Source: Lentisphaerota bacterium
GTDB lineage: Bacteria > Verrucomicrobiota > Lentisphaeria > Victivallales > Victivallaceae
Reading direction: 5' to 3'
DNA length: 58,768 nucleotides
NCBI GenBank assembly: GCA_015061775.1
Contig: SUVY01000010.1
Location: 1 to 58,768 of the forward strand
The position numbers and the translations under genes are program-made. Positions 51,610-58,747 of this stretch are shown piece by piece. Within the stretch, counting starts at the first letter, position 1; every line of letters starts with the position of its first letter. The notes beneath the pieces are model-generated. The model had not been told where the DNA came from. It made no database searches and saw nothing but the letters and a program-made list of their open reading frames with translations.

Positions 51610-52638
51610 ATGATAATCCGTACCGTGGCATATCCCCGTGCCGCTCTGGTCGGCAATCCGTCAGACGGATATCACGGGAAAACCATAGCCTTTGTCTTTG
51701 ATAATTACCGCGCAGAGGTGCAGTTGTATGAAACTCCTGAGCTTGAGATACTTGCGAGCCGACGGGATTACACTCACTTCGGCAGTCTCGAAGATATGCA
51801 CCGCGATATCGAGCTGTTTGGATACTACGGCGGAATACGCCTTTTGAAGGCTGCCGGAAAAAAGTTTTTTGAGTATTGCCGCAGCAACGGATTCGATCCC
51901 GGCAGAAAAAACTTCACCATCCGTTATGCCAGTGATATTCCCAACCGCCTCGGACTTGCCGGAAGCTCTGCGATAATAACCGCCGCGATGAAGGCGATGT
52001 TCAAGTTTTACGGTTTGACCATAGAGCCGGCTCATCTGGCTAATCTGGTGCTTTCGACTGAGCGTGACGAGCTGGGTATTCCAGCCGGACTTCAGGACAG
52101 AGTGGCGCAGGCGTACAATGTTCCGGTATTCATGGATTTTGACCGCGATTACATGGAGCAGCATAAGATCGGCAAATACCGTGAGATAGAGATTCCCGAA
52201 GAGCTCAAATTGTATGTGGCATACCGCACCGACCTTGCCGAGGGCTCCGAGATACTGCACAGCCGCCTGCGCGACGATTACGAGGCGGGAGTTCCCGCTG
52301 TGCTCGCCGCCATGCAGGAGTGGGCAAGCCTTACCGAGCAGGTGGCTGAAGCCATAGAGAAACGAGATTTTTCCGCCGTTCCTGCATTGCTTGACCGCAA
52401 CTTTGATTTGCGCTGCGAGGTGTGTGCGGGCTCAGTCAGTCCCAAGAACCGCCGCATGGTGGAGATCGCAAGAACCTGCGGAGCGAGCGCGAAGTTCACC
52501 GGTTCCGGAGGCGCGATCATCGGAACGTTTGAAGACGATGCCATGTATGAAAAAATGGCGGAAGAATTCAGCAAGAGCGGAGTTGCGCTCATCAAGCCGC
52601 GTATCGTAAAATCAGGAGACACCAATGTCAATCCGTAA
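51610..52638 (+). CDS. GHMP-family sugar kinase (glucuronokinase-like)
   Basis: A 342-residue GHMP kinase. It has the start ARAALVGNPSDGYHGKTIAF-like segment (here PRAALVGNPSDGYHGKTI), the ATP-binding glycine motif PNRLGLAGSSAIITAAMKAM (near 113-132) and the C-terminal motif AKFTGSGGAIIG (near 298). The closest recognisable relatives phosphorylate glucuronate or related sugars at C1. It overlaps galU by 14 bases, so kinase plus uridylyltransferase could turn a free sugar or uronic acid into a UDP-sugar, the plant-type salvage route. This substrate assignment is inference. The upstream promoter and AGGAG site support the start. Confidence 0.85.
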   Translation: MIIRTVAYPRAALVGNPSDGYHGKTIAFVFDNYRAEVQLYETPELEILASRRDYTHFGSLEDMHRDIELFGYYGGIRLLKAAGKKFFEYCRSNGFDPGRKNFTIRYASDIPNRLGLAGSSAIITAAMKAMFKFYGLTIEPAHLANLVLSTERDELGIPAGLQDRVAQAYNVPVFMDFDRDYMEQHKIGKYREIEIPEELKLYVAYRTDLAEGSEILHSRLRDDYEAGVPAVLAAMQEWASLTEQVAEAIEKRDFSAVPALLDRNFDLRCEVCAGSVSPKNRRMVEIARTCGASAKFTGSGGAIIGTFEDDAMYEKMAEEFSKSGVALIKPRIVKSGDTNVNP

Positions 52639-53518
52639 AGCAGTCATTCCGGCGGCGGGTTTCGGAACCCGTTTTCTGCCGTTTTCCAAATCCGTGCCCA
52701 AGGAACTTATCCCGCTGGTTGACCGTCCGGTGATCCAGTACGTTCTCGAGGAGGCGGTTGAGGCTGGCATTGAGGACATCCTCATTGTCCTCAGCAGCGA
52801 GAAAGAGGCGGTGATCCGCCACTTCAACCCGGTTCCCGAGCTTGAGAAACGCCTTGCCGAGCGCGGAAAAACTGACGTGCTCAACGAGATCCTCGCCCTC
52901 AACCGTCTGGGCAGGATACACTATGTCTATCAGCAGCAGCTCAACGGACTTGGCGACGCCGTGCTCCAGGCGGATGCGTTCTGCGGGGACGAGCCCTTCG
53001 CCGTGCTGCTCGGAGATACCGTGATGGACAGTTTTGAAGAGCGCTGTGTCACCCGTCAGCTTGCCGATGTGTTCAATAAATACGGTTCGAGCGTGGTGGC
53101 ACTTGAGGAGGTCGCTCCTGAAAAAGTCTCAAGTTACGGCATTGCCGCCGGGGAGTTCTGCGAAAAAGATGTGCTTGCCATCTCAGGAATGGTCGAAAAG
53201 CCGTCTCCGGAAAATGCTCCGTCCCGCCTTGCATTTGCGGCGCGTTACATATTCACTCCGCAAATATTTGATGAGCTGCGCCGCACTCCGCGCGGAAAAG
53301 ACAATGAGCTTCAGCTCACCGACGCCATGTGCCGCCTGCTTGACGGAGCAGGTATGTATGGCTGCCGCATTGCCGGAAAACGGTACGATCTGGGCAGCAA
53401 GATGGGGTTCCTCAAGGGAACCGTAGAGTTTGGTCTCCGCAGAAGTGAATTCAAAGATGCATTTGCTGATTTTCTGCGGGAGACGGTGAAAAAATTGGAT
53501 GAAGAAAAAAGTGTTTGA
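52625..53518 (+). CDS. galU: UTP-glucose-1-phosphate uridylyltransferase
   Basis: Makes UDP-glucose from glucose-1-phosphate and UTP for polysaccharide and glycan synthesis. The 297 residues are typical of GalU. The nucleotide loop KAVIPAAGFGTRFLPFSKSV and KELIPLVDRPVIQYVLEEA are present near the N-terminus, followed by QQLNGLGDAVLQADAFCGDE and AVLLGDTVMD (metal Asp). The later SGMVEKPSPENAPSRLAFAA and KRYDLGSKMGFLKGTVEF also fit. It overlaps the GHMP kinase by 14 bases and the helicase by 20 bases, suggesting a tight three-gene operon. The true sugar could be another hexose-1-phosphate or uronate. Confidence 0.93.
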   Translation: MSIRKAVIPAAGFGTRFLPFSKSVPKELIPLVDRPVIQYVLEEAVEAGIEDILIVLSSEKEAVIRHFNPVPELEKRLAERGKTDVLNEILALNRLGRIHYVYQQQLNGLGDAVLQADAFCGDEPFAVLLGDTVMDSFEERCVTRQLADVFNKYGSSVVALEEVAPEKVSSYGIAAGEFCEKDVLAISGMVEKPSPENAPSRLAFAARYIFTPQIFDELRRTPRGKDNELQLTDAMCRLLDGAGMYGCRIAGKRYDLGSKMGFLKGTVEFGLRRSEFKDAFADFLRETVKKLDEEKSV

Positions 53519-55046
53519 TTTTCTGAAAAAGAGTGTGCTCCGGATATTCGGAGCGAAGACGGAGCCGGAAAAATCCGGCTCAAAATGCAGTAAAAGCGGC
53601 GATGCTAAAGGTAAAAACGGAAGAAAAAAGCCGCAAAATGAGGTAAAAAAATCCGCAAAAGGCGAGAAACGCACCACCGCGAAGCGGACAGCGGCGCAGG
53701 ATAAAGCGCGCAAGGCGGAAAAGTCCGTTGAGCCGCAGAAGCGTAAGACTCCTCCGCGTCCTGAGAGTTTGAAAGAGGTTCCTGTTGTCGAGGGAAAAAT
53801 GCGTTTCCTCGATCTCGCGCTGCATGAGAGCGTGCAGTACAGCGTGCAGTATGCGGGGTTTGAGTATTGTACTCCGATCCAGAGGCTTGCGCTTCCGGCA
53901 TTGCTCGAGGGCAGGGATCTTGCGGCACGCGCCCAGACCGGAACCGGAAAGACGGCAGCGTTCCTGCTTGCATCATTCACCAAACTGCTGAATAATCCGC
54001 TTGCAGAACGCAAAAAAGCTGCTCCGCGCATACTGGTATTGGCTCCGACCCGCGAGCTTGCGGCGCAGATACACTCCGACGCCGAGAAGCTCGGAGTCTA
54101 TACCGGACTCAACAGCGTGGTGGTTTTCGGAGGCATGGACTACGACAAACAGCGCCGCAGTCTCGATACCGAGCTTGATCTTGTCATCGGAACTCCGGGC
54201 AGGGTGATCGATTACTCAAGAAGCGGATTTCTCGATTTGAGCAAGGTGGAGATACTGGTGATCGACGAAGCCGACCGTATGCTCGATATGGGCTTTATTC
54301 CTGATGTGAAGCGCATCGTGTCGATGATTCCGCGCAAGGGGGAGCGTCAGACGCTGATGTTCAGCGCGACGCTTGACGACAGTATCCTGCGTCTTTCCTC
54401 AGGCTGGCTTGCCGATCCCTACGTGGTCGAGAGCGAGCCCGACCAGCTGGTGAGCGGAAACATTGAGCAGAAGTTCTATTCCGTTTCGCGCGACGAGAAG
54501 CTTGCCGTGACGCTGCATATCCTCAACAATACGCAGTTTGAGCGGCTCATCATCTTTGGAAACCGCAAAGACGTCAACTTGCGTCTGCAATATGATCTTG
54601 CCCGCTACGGCCATCTCGTGCCGGTGCTGTCAGGAGATATTCCGCAGGAAAAACGCATAAAGATACTTGAAAAATTCCGTTCCGGAGAGGAAAAAGTCAT
54701 CATAGCAACTGACGTTGCCGCCCGCGGAATCCATGTGGATAACGTAAGTCTGGTCATCAATTATGACCTTCCCGAGCGTTCCGAGGATTATATCCACCGT
54801 ATCGGAAGGACGGGACGCGCCGGAAACACCGGTTGTGCGATAAGCTTTCTATGCGAATACGGAGCATATTATCTGCCCGCCATCGAAGAGCTGCTCAAAA
54901 CGACATTTCCGAGCGAGCTGCCTCCCGAGGAGATGCTGGTGCTTCCGCCAGAGGACCCCAAAGCGAAACTTCCCAGCAAGAACGGATCGACTTCCGGACG
55001 CGGCCGCGGAAACAAAAAGCCGGGCAATTTCCGCCGCAGGCGTTAA
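53499..55046 (+). CDS. DEAD-box RNA helicase
   Basis: ATP-dependent RNA helicase of 515 residues, probably for ribosome assembly or RNA decay. A lysine-rich N-terminal extension (1-95) begins with an amphipathic MKKKVFDFLKKSVLRIFG. Then come the Q motif YCTPIQRLALP, Walker A AQTGTGKT (near 146-153), PTRELAAQ, VIDEADRMLDMG (near 254), the SAT motif, and HRIGRTGRAGNTG (near 434). A short basic tail (GRGRGNKKPGNFRRRR) ends the protein. The start lies inside galU; internal ATG alternatives would remove the extension. Repeat copy D begins four bases after the stop, and a terminator follows at 55235. Confidence 0.94.
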   Translation: MKKKVFDFLKKSVLRIFGAKTEPEKSGSKCSKSGDAKGKNGRKKPQNEVKKSAKGEKRTTAKRTAAQDKARKAEKSVEPQKRKTPPRPESLKEVPVVEGKMRFLDLALHESVQYSVQYAGFEYCTPIQRLALPALLEGRDLAARAQTGTGKTAAFLLASFTKLLNNPLAERKKAAPRILVLAPTRELAAQIHSDAEKLGVYTGLNSVVVFGGMDYDKQRRSLDTELDLVIGTPGRVIDYSRSGFLDLSKVEILVIDEADRMLDMGFIPDVKRIVSMIPRKGERQTLMFSATLDDSILRLSSGWLADPYVVESEPDQLVSGNIEQKFYSVSRDEKLAVTLHILNNTQFERLIIFGNRKDVNLRLQYDLARYGHLVPVLSGDIPQEKRIKILEKFRSGEEKVIIATDVAARGIHVDNVSLVINYDLPERSEDYIHRIGRTGRAGNTGCAISFLCEYGAYYLPAIEELLKTTFPSELPPEEMLVLPPEDPKAKLPSKNGSTSGRGRGNKKPGNFRRRR

Positions 55047-55050
55047 TAGT

Positions 55051-55144
55051 GATGATGCGGGGGATGGGCGAAACTTCTTTTCACGCGCCCCTATCCCCCT
55101 GTCCACCGTAGCCTTGCGCGAAGGTGGAACTTCAAGAAAAGCGG
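55051..55144 (+). repeat. Dispersed palindromic element, copy D (half core deleted)
   Basis: Forward orientation, starting four bases after the helicase stop. The left arm with AACTTCTTTTCACG is present, but the complementary arm is missing. The tail contains the same extra hairpin type as copy A (TCCACC/GGTGGA, 55102-55127) before the CTTCAAGAAAAGCGG end. A reverse partial box (TTATCTCCCCGGATGGGAAC) lies at 55181-55200. Confidence 0.75.
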
Positions 55145-55234
55145 AGTTCTTACAAAATTATCATTTATAACGTGGTTTTATTATCTCCCCGGATGGGAAC
55201 AATACTCGGTAATAAAACCCCGCCGCAAATTACC

Positions 55235-55277
55235 ACTCCGCGTTCCCGCAGTTGCAGGATGCGGAGTTTTCTTTTTT
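55235..55277 (+). terminator. Intrinsic terminator downstream of the helicase operon
   Basis: ACTCCGC (55235-55241) pairs with GCGGAGT (55261-55267), with an inner TCC/GGA and GCA/TGC extension, followed by a T-rich tract to 55277. It is about 190 bases after the helicase stop. Confidence 0.75.
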
Positions 55278-55383
55278 CAAGGGAAGGGGAGTGCCCGCCC
55301 TTTTGGCATGGGGCACACTCCTGACCGACTCTCTTCTTTTTTTTCTTCTTCTTTTATATATATTCTTTATGGGGGGCGTGCAG

Positions 55384-55440
55384 AACCGGGGTTTTGATAC
55401 TCCGAAAACCGGGGTTTTGATACGCAGAGAGACGGGGTTT
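55384..55440 (+). repeat. Short direct repeats (iteron-like), 2.5 units
   Basis: AACCGGGGTTTTGATAC occurs at 55384-55400 and 55407-55423 (period 23). A third, shorter CGGGGTTTTTG unit starts at 55433. The spacing is close to two helical turns, so the units could be protein-binding sites; a CRISPR is ruled out by unit number and spacing. Confidence 0.6.
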
Positions 55441-55677
55441 TTGTGAACAGGGCTGCCGCATACCCTGTTTTGTCGAGCAGGGGTATTGGGATGTTAGTTT
55501 TTCAAAACATCGTGAAGAAATCCTATCGTCGTCGGATGTCAAACTTCAAGTCATGACAGAAAAAAGACTTATTTTACCAATCCTCAAGGCTATTTGTTCC
55601 TTATTTCAGACATTTCGTTAGAGGAAGATTAAAACAACGCTTATGCGATGAATAGCCGACAGTAGGACGCAGTAGGA

Positions 55678-56059
55678 GTGAGCCAATATAAAAATTGGCT
55701 CACGACGGGTGCATCCGTCTTCGTTACACTACGCCGTGACAAGGGGAGGAAGCCAGCCCAACGAGGCTGGCTGAGTATCCCGCAGCCCGTCGTACGGGCC
55801 GCATCGCACGCAAGAATGTGCCTGAGCAGCCAGAAAAGGCTGCTCAGGGGCGGCTACTATGCCGCCCGGAGCCGAACGCAGGGAAGAGGCGGATGAAGCC
55901 GGGAGCAGTACGTGGCAATACAAAGCTTCGCAGTCAAAATACCCCAAACCCCAAAAAACAAGGCGGCTATTGATTTTGAGACAAAATCAATAGCCACAGG
56001 TGCAGGGGACTCTCCCCTGCCGGGAGATTTTTAAGAGGCGAGGAGCCTCTTAAACTCCC
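55678..56059. ncRNA. Array of about ten consecutive hairpins, candidate structured RNA
   Basis: Hairpins in order: 55678-55703 (10 bp, loop ATAAAA), 55704-55719 (5-6 bp), 55751-55772 (8 bp, loop CAACGA), 55785-55799 (6 bp), 55806-55821 (4-5 bp), 55821-55848 (11 bp, loop AGAAAA), 55849-55866 (6 bp, loop TACTAT), 55965-55995 (14 bp, loop AGA), 56002-56020 (8 bp) and 56022-56059 (outer 5 bp, inner 9 bp). A CCCGG/CCGGG pair (55865-55869 with 55899-55903) may close a longer domain. Most listed stems are mismatch-free and lie side by side. There is no open frame, no clear promoter and no recognised RNA family. Direction of transcription is unknown. Confidence 0.6.
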
Positions 56060-56144
56060 TTAACATACGATGCAGAAACAAAGCGTTTTTGCAACAGACA
56101 CATTGTGCATACCTGCGACTGGCGCAGGGGGATTTTCTAAGGAC

Positions 56145-56594
56145 TTACGCCTGTTCTTCGACGTCAGCAGCGGCGGCGAGGCGGGCGTTGATCTCGCGTT
56201 TTCCGACGGAGCGGAGATCGCAGATCTTCTGCTTCATCGCAGCGCGGGGAGCTGATTTGCCGAGTTCCCAGATGGAAACGGTGTGGGTGGCGACTCCGAG
56301 GAGTTTGGCAAGCTCAGACTGGGTGAGTTTGTGTTTTTTGCGGATACGGATGATCCCGGCAGCGTTGAGACGGATCTTGGTATCTTCGTTTTCGGCGGCC
56401 TCTTCGATCTCGGCGATTTTTTCCGGATTGGCTTTGCGCATCAGTTTTTCCAGATCGACGATCTGCTTTTTGAGATCAGAGATAGTCTTTTTCTGGTTGG
56501 CGATCTGGGCTGTCAGGGGCTCGAGAGCGATACGGATCTCTTTGCGGGCAAGGCGGCGGATCTCATCGTTGAGCAGGTTTTTCAAGTCCGGCAT
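56145..56594 (-). CDS. XRE-type DNA-binding regulator with coiled-coil N-terminus
   Basis: A 149-residue predicted transcription regulator. The first 70 residues form a charged helical or coiled-coil segment (LTAQIANQKKTISDLKKQIV). Then comes an XRE/Cro-like helix-turn-helix at about 78-125 (RIRKKHKLTQSELAKLLGVA, HTVSIWELGKSAPR), and a basic C-terminus. The layout, with the helix-turn-helix downstream of a coiled coil, is unlike classical phage repressors. AAGGAG precedes the ATG, and TTGACA-N16-TATATT lies about 80 bases upstream. The gene is isolated: the hairpin array lies after its stop and the M28 gene diverges on the other side. Confidence 0.87.
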   Translation of the reverse strand: MPDLKNLLNDEIRRLARKEIRIALEPLTAQIANQKKTISDLKKQIVDLEKLMRKANPEKIAEIEEAAENEDTKIRLNAAGIIRIRKKHKLTQSELAKLLGVATHTVSIWELGKSAPRAAMKQKICDLRSVGKREINARLAAAADVEEQA

Positions 56595-56672
56595 TTGGGA
56601 TTCTCCTTTTTTAGTAATATTATTCTGTGTATTTATCTATATTTAATGAAAAACTTGATTCACAATAACATT

Positions 56673-56700
56673 AATATACATCATACTCCGGATATGTCAA
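56673..56700 (-). promoter_or_regulatory. Predicted promoter of the XRE regulator gene
   Basis: On the minus strand: TTGACA, 16 bases, TATATT. Both boxes match the window consensus closely. Confidence 0.7.
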
Positions 56701-56903
56701 GCGACAAGACAGCTGTTATTCCGGCAAAAAGTAAGTTTTTTCTGTTTTAATAATGTGTTAATTTATTGATATCAAGTTTGTTGTGATGTAAATTGGACTT
56801 TGACGGCAAAAATCGGACTTTTGGCAATTAGATATTTTTTTATTTATTGGTATAAAATGCCGGAAGATTATACAAAATGGCAAAAAATTGGTTGTTTTGC
56901 TAT

Positions 56904-56931
56904 TTGAAATGAGAGTGAAATGTGGTATTTT
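56904..56931 (+). promoter_or_regulatory. Predicted promoter of the M28 peptidase gene
   Basis: TTGAAA (56904-56909), 16 bases ending TGTGG, TATTTT (56926-56931). The start near 56938 gives a leader of about 32 bases with AAAGG before ATG 56970. Confidence 0.68.
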
Positions 56932-56969
56932 ATTGTCAATACACAGTAAAAAATGAAAGGTTTGAGCAG

Positions 56970-58136
56970 ATGGAAAAGATAAAAGAGAATCTCAAACGTC
57001 ACATGGAAGAGCTCTGTTTGCGTATAGGAACACGTCACACCGGCTCCGCGGGTGAAAAACTTGCGGCAGACTACCTCGAAAAAGTATTCAAAGAGTACGG
57101 TTACGAGACCCGGCGCGAGGAATATCCCACGACAGGCTGGGAGTTTGAAAGTTTTGAGTTGGTCAACGTGACACAGCAACGGGCAGTTCCGGCGGCAGCG
57201 CCCTGTTTCTTCTCCAATGCGGCAGATATCGAGGGAAAGCTTTTGTGGCTGACGACTGCAGATGTCAAGCATCTTGAGGACTTTCCGGTGCAGGGAAGAC
57301 TCTGCATGGTCGAGTGCTGGAGCGCGATGAACAACGTAATGGGACGCAATAAGATCGCCGAGGTGCTCGACTCAATGGGGGCGGCAGGTGCGATCTTTAT
57401 AAGCAATATCCATACGAGTTTTGCTCCCAGCACCAAGATCCAGCGTTCACCGTTTCTCAAGACGCTGGCGGCGTGCGTCGTCGCTCAGGAGGGAGCTTAC
57501 GATATCGCCCGCCACCGCGATGACACATACCGTCTGGTCATCAAGGCGCGCTGTTTTGAAAATATCTCCTGCAACGTGATCGCCAGCCGTCCGGGAAAGA
57601 CGGGCGCGACCGGAGTCTTCGGTGCACACTACGACACAGCTCCGCTCACTCAGGGCGCGGGAGACAACGCCTCCGGAACGGCGATAGTGCTCGAGCTTGC
57701 CCGTCTGCTGAAAGATGAACCGACAGAGATGAAGATCGAGTTCGCTCAGTTTTCTGCCGAGGAGTATATTCCGGAGTTTCTGCCTCTGGGAAGCGAAGAT
57801 TACGTAAAGCGTCACGGCAATGAGGATATCAAGTGGCTGATTAACTTCGATGATTTCGGAATCCTTATCGGCGAGCCGTACATAAAAGTAAATCTCATGG
57901 AAAAACTTCCTCCGTTTACCTCAAAACGTTTTGAAGTCCGCAAAGCGGTAAGTCAGGATGGCGACGACAAAAGCTTTTACCATGCAGGAATTCCTACGAT
58001 CTGGTACTTTGACAGCAATCCGTTCTATACGCTTCATACCGAGAAGGATTCACTTGATACGATAGATTACGATAAGATGACCGCCGCAGTCATCGACTCG
58101 GTGGATGTGTTCCGCCAGATCGGAGGAGCAAAGTGA
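56970..58136 (+). CDS. M28-family zinc aminopeptidase-like protein
   Basis: A 388-residue peptidase with no signal peptide. An N-terminal region (LGTRHTGSAGEKLAADYLE-like: RIGTRHTGSAGEKLAADY) is followed by a PA-like insert (about 80-200) and the M28 catalytic core. That core has GAHYDTAPLTQGAGDNASGT (zinc His and bridging Asp), FSAEEYIPEFLPLGSEDYVK (catalytic Glu-Glu), NFDDFGI and the last His in YTLHTEKDSLDTIDY. All metal ligands appear present. The ATG 56970 follows the predicted start site; the in-frame ATG at 56922 lies before it. The GNAT gene overlaps its stop through GTGA. Confidence 0.9.
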   Translation: MEKIKENLKRHMEELCLRIGTRHTGSAGEKLAADYLEKVFKEYGYETRREEYPTTGWEFESFELVNVTQQRAVPAAAPCFFSNAADIEGKLLWLTTADVKHLEDFPVQGRLCMVECWSAMNNVMGRNKIAEVLDSMGAAGAIFISNIHTSFAPSTKIQRSPFLKTLAACVVAQEGAYDIARHRDDTYRLVIKARCFENISCNVIASRPGKTGATGVFGAHYDTAPLTQGAGDNASGTAIVLELARLLKDEPTEMKIEFAQFSAEEYIPEFLPLGSEDYVKRHGNEDIKWLINFDDFGILIGEPYIKVNLMEKLPPFTSKRFEVRKAVSQDGDDKSFYHAGIPTIWYFDSNPFYTLHTEKDSLDTIDYDKMTAAVIDSVDVFRQIGGAK

Positions 58137-58624
58137 GCATAAGAGCGTTCCAGAGCGAAGATCTTCCTGTTATCGCCGACATAGCCAACCGGGCATGGAA
58201 GGAGATCCGCCAGATGTCCCGCGACGCCCTCGGAGATACCATAGCCGACTATCTCAATCCGGATGGAGACAACGTAAGCAAAGGCAAACAAATCGAGCTT
58301 GAAGCGGCAAAGGCTCCGGAAAACTTTTTTATCTGCGAGCGCAACGGCAAGACGGTCGGATTTATCTCCTTTGTGCTGAGTGAAAATCCCGCAACTCCGG
58401 TGGGAACGATCGGAAACAATGCCGTTGACCCCGATTGCGGAGAAAAGGGAGTCGGTCAGGAGATGTATCAGGCAGTATTCGAGCACATGAAATCCCGCGG
58501 AATGAAGGCCGTTACCGTCACGACCGGACTCGATTACGCCCACGCTCCCGCCCGCAAAGCCTACCTGAGAGCAGGATTCGACCGCGAGCTGCGCAGCGTA
58601 ACCTACTTCAAGGAGCTGAACTGA
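58133..58624 (+). CDS. GNAT-family N-acetyltransferase
   Basis: A 163-residue acetyl-CoA-dependent N-acetyltransferase. The start is GTG 58133, overlapping the M28 stop, with GGAGGAG just upstream. Motif A is partly altered: DPDCGEKGVGQEMYQAVFEH (near 101-120) holds a Gly-Lys-Gly-Val-Gly acetyl-CoA pattern. The C-terminal YLRAGFDRELRSVTYFKEL is the usual motif B end. The substrate is unknown. Pairing with a peptidase suggests amino-acid or peptide acetylation, but that rests only on adjacency. Confidence 0.88.
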   Translation: MSIRAFQSEDLPVIADIANRAWKEIRQMSRDALGDTIADYLNPDGDNVSKGKQIELEAAKAPENFFICERNGKTVGFISFVLSENPATPVGTIGNNAVDPDCGEKGVGQEMYQAVFEHMKSRGMKAVTVTTGLDYAHAPARKAYLRAGFDRELRSVTYFKELN

Positions 58625-58627
58625 GTT

Positions 58628-58711
58628 GGGTGATGCGGGGAGAGAGGGAAAACTTCTTTTCCCGAGAAAAGAAGTTTTCCCTCTCTCCCCGCGCCCCTCT
58701 CTCCCTTTCAA
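58628..58711 (+). repeat. Dispersed palindromic element, copy E
   Basis: Forward orientation, starting four bases after the GNAT stop. A 27-base perfect inverted repeat (58635-58661 with 58666-58692, loop CCGA) contains the CTTCTTTTC/GAAAAGAAG core. The right tail GCGCCCCTCTCTCCCTTTCA matches copies B and C, then diverges. Confidence 0.85.
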
Positions 58712-58717
58712 GATATT

Positions 58718-58747
58718 ATGAGAGACACAAGAGGTCTCTCATTTTTT
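58718..58747 (+). terminator. Intrinsic terminator after the M28-GNAT operon
   Basis: ATGAGAGAC (58718-58726), loop ACAAGAG, GTCTCTCAT (58734-58742), running into six T residues. It is a perfect nine-pair stem just after repeat copy E. Confidence 0.85.

Larger units (their letters stand above)
55047..56144. other. Long non-coding region with repeat, terminator, iterons and hairpin array
   Basis: No credible gene is seen in 1.1 kb, which is exceptional in this compact window. It holds repeat copy D, the helicase operon terminator, a GTGCCC/GGGGCAC hairpin (near 55289-55315), direct repeats of CGGGGTTTTGATAC, and an AT-richer gap with little structure (55480-55650). The dense hairpin array runs from 55678 to 56059, and about 85 bases of unassigned sequence follow before the XRE gene. 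Confidence 0.8.
56595..56969. other. AT-rich divergent intergenic region
   Basis: This 375-base gap between the XRE gene and the divergent M28 gene carries one promoter for each. The middle (56710-56900) is very AT-rich. A near-repeat of GGACTTT (56793 and 56814) is the only other pattern I see. No small gene with a ribosome site is apparent. Confidence 0.6.

Noticed and set aside
55384-55440. CRISPR array
   Set aside because: Only two and a half units, with spacers of six to nine bases and no cas genes.
55678-56059. Integron attC array or group II intron remnant
   Set aside because: No integrase, reverse transcriptase or gene cassettes are present, and I see no domain V-like hairpin or attC core sites; the array remains unclassified.
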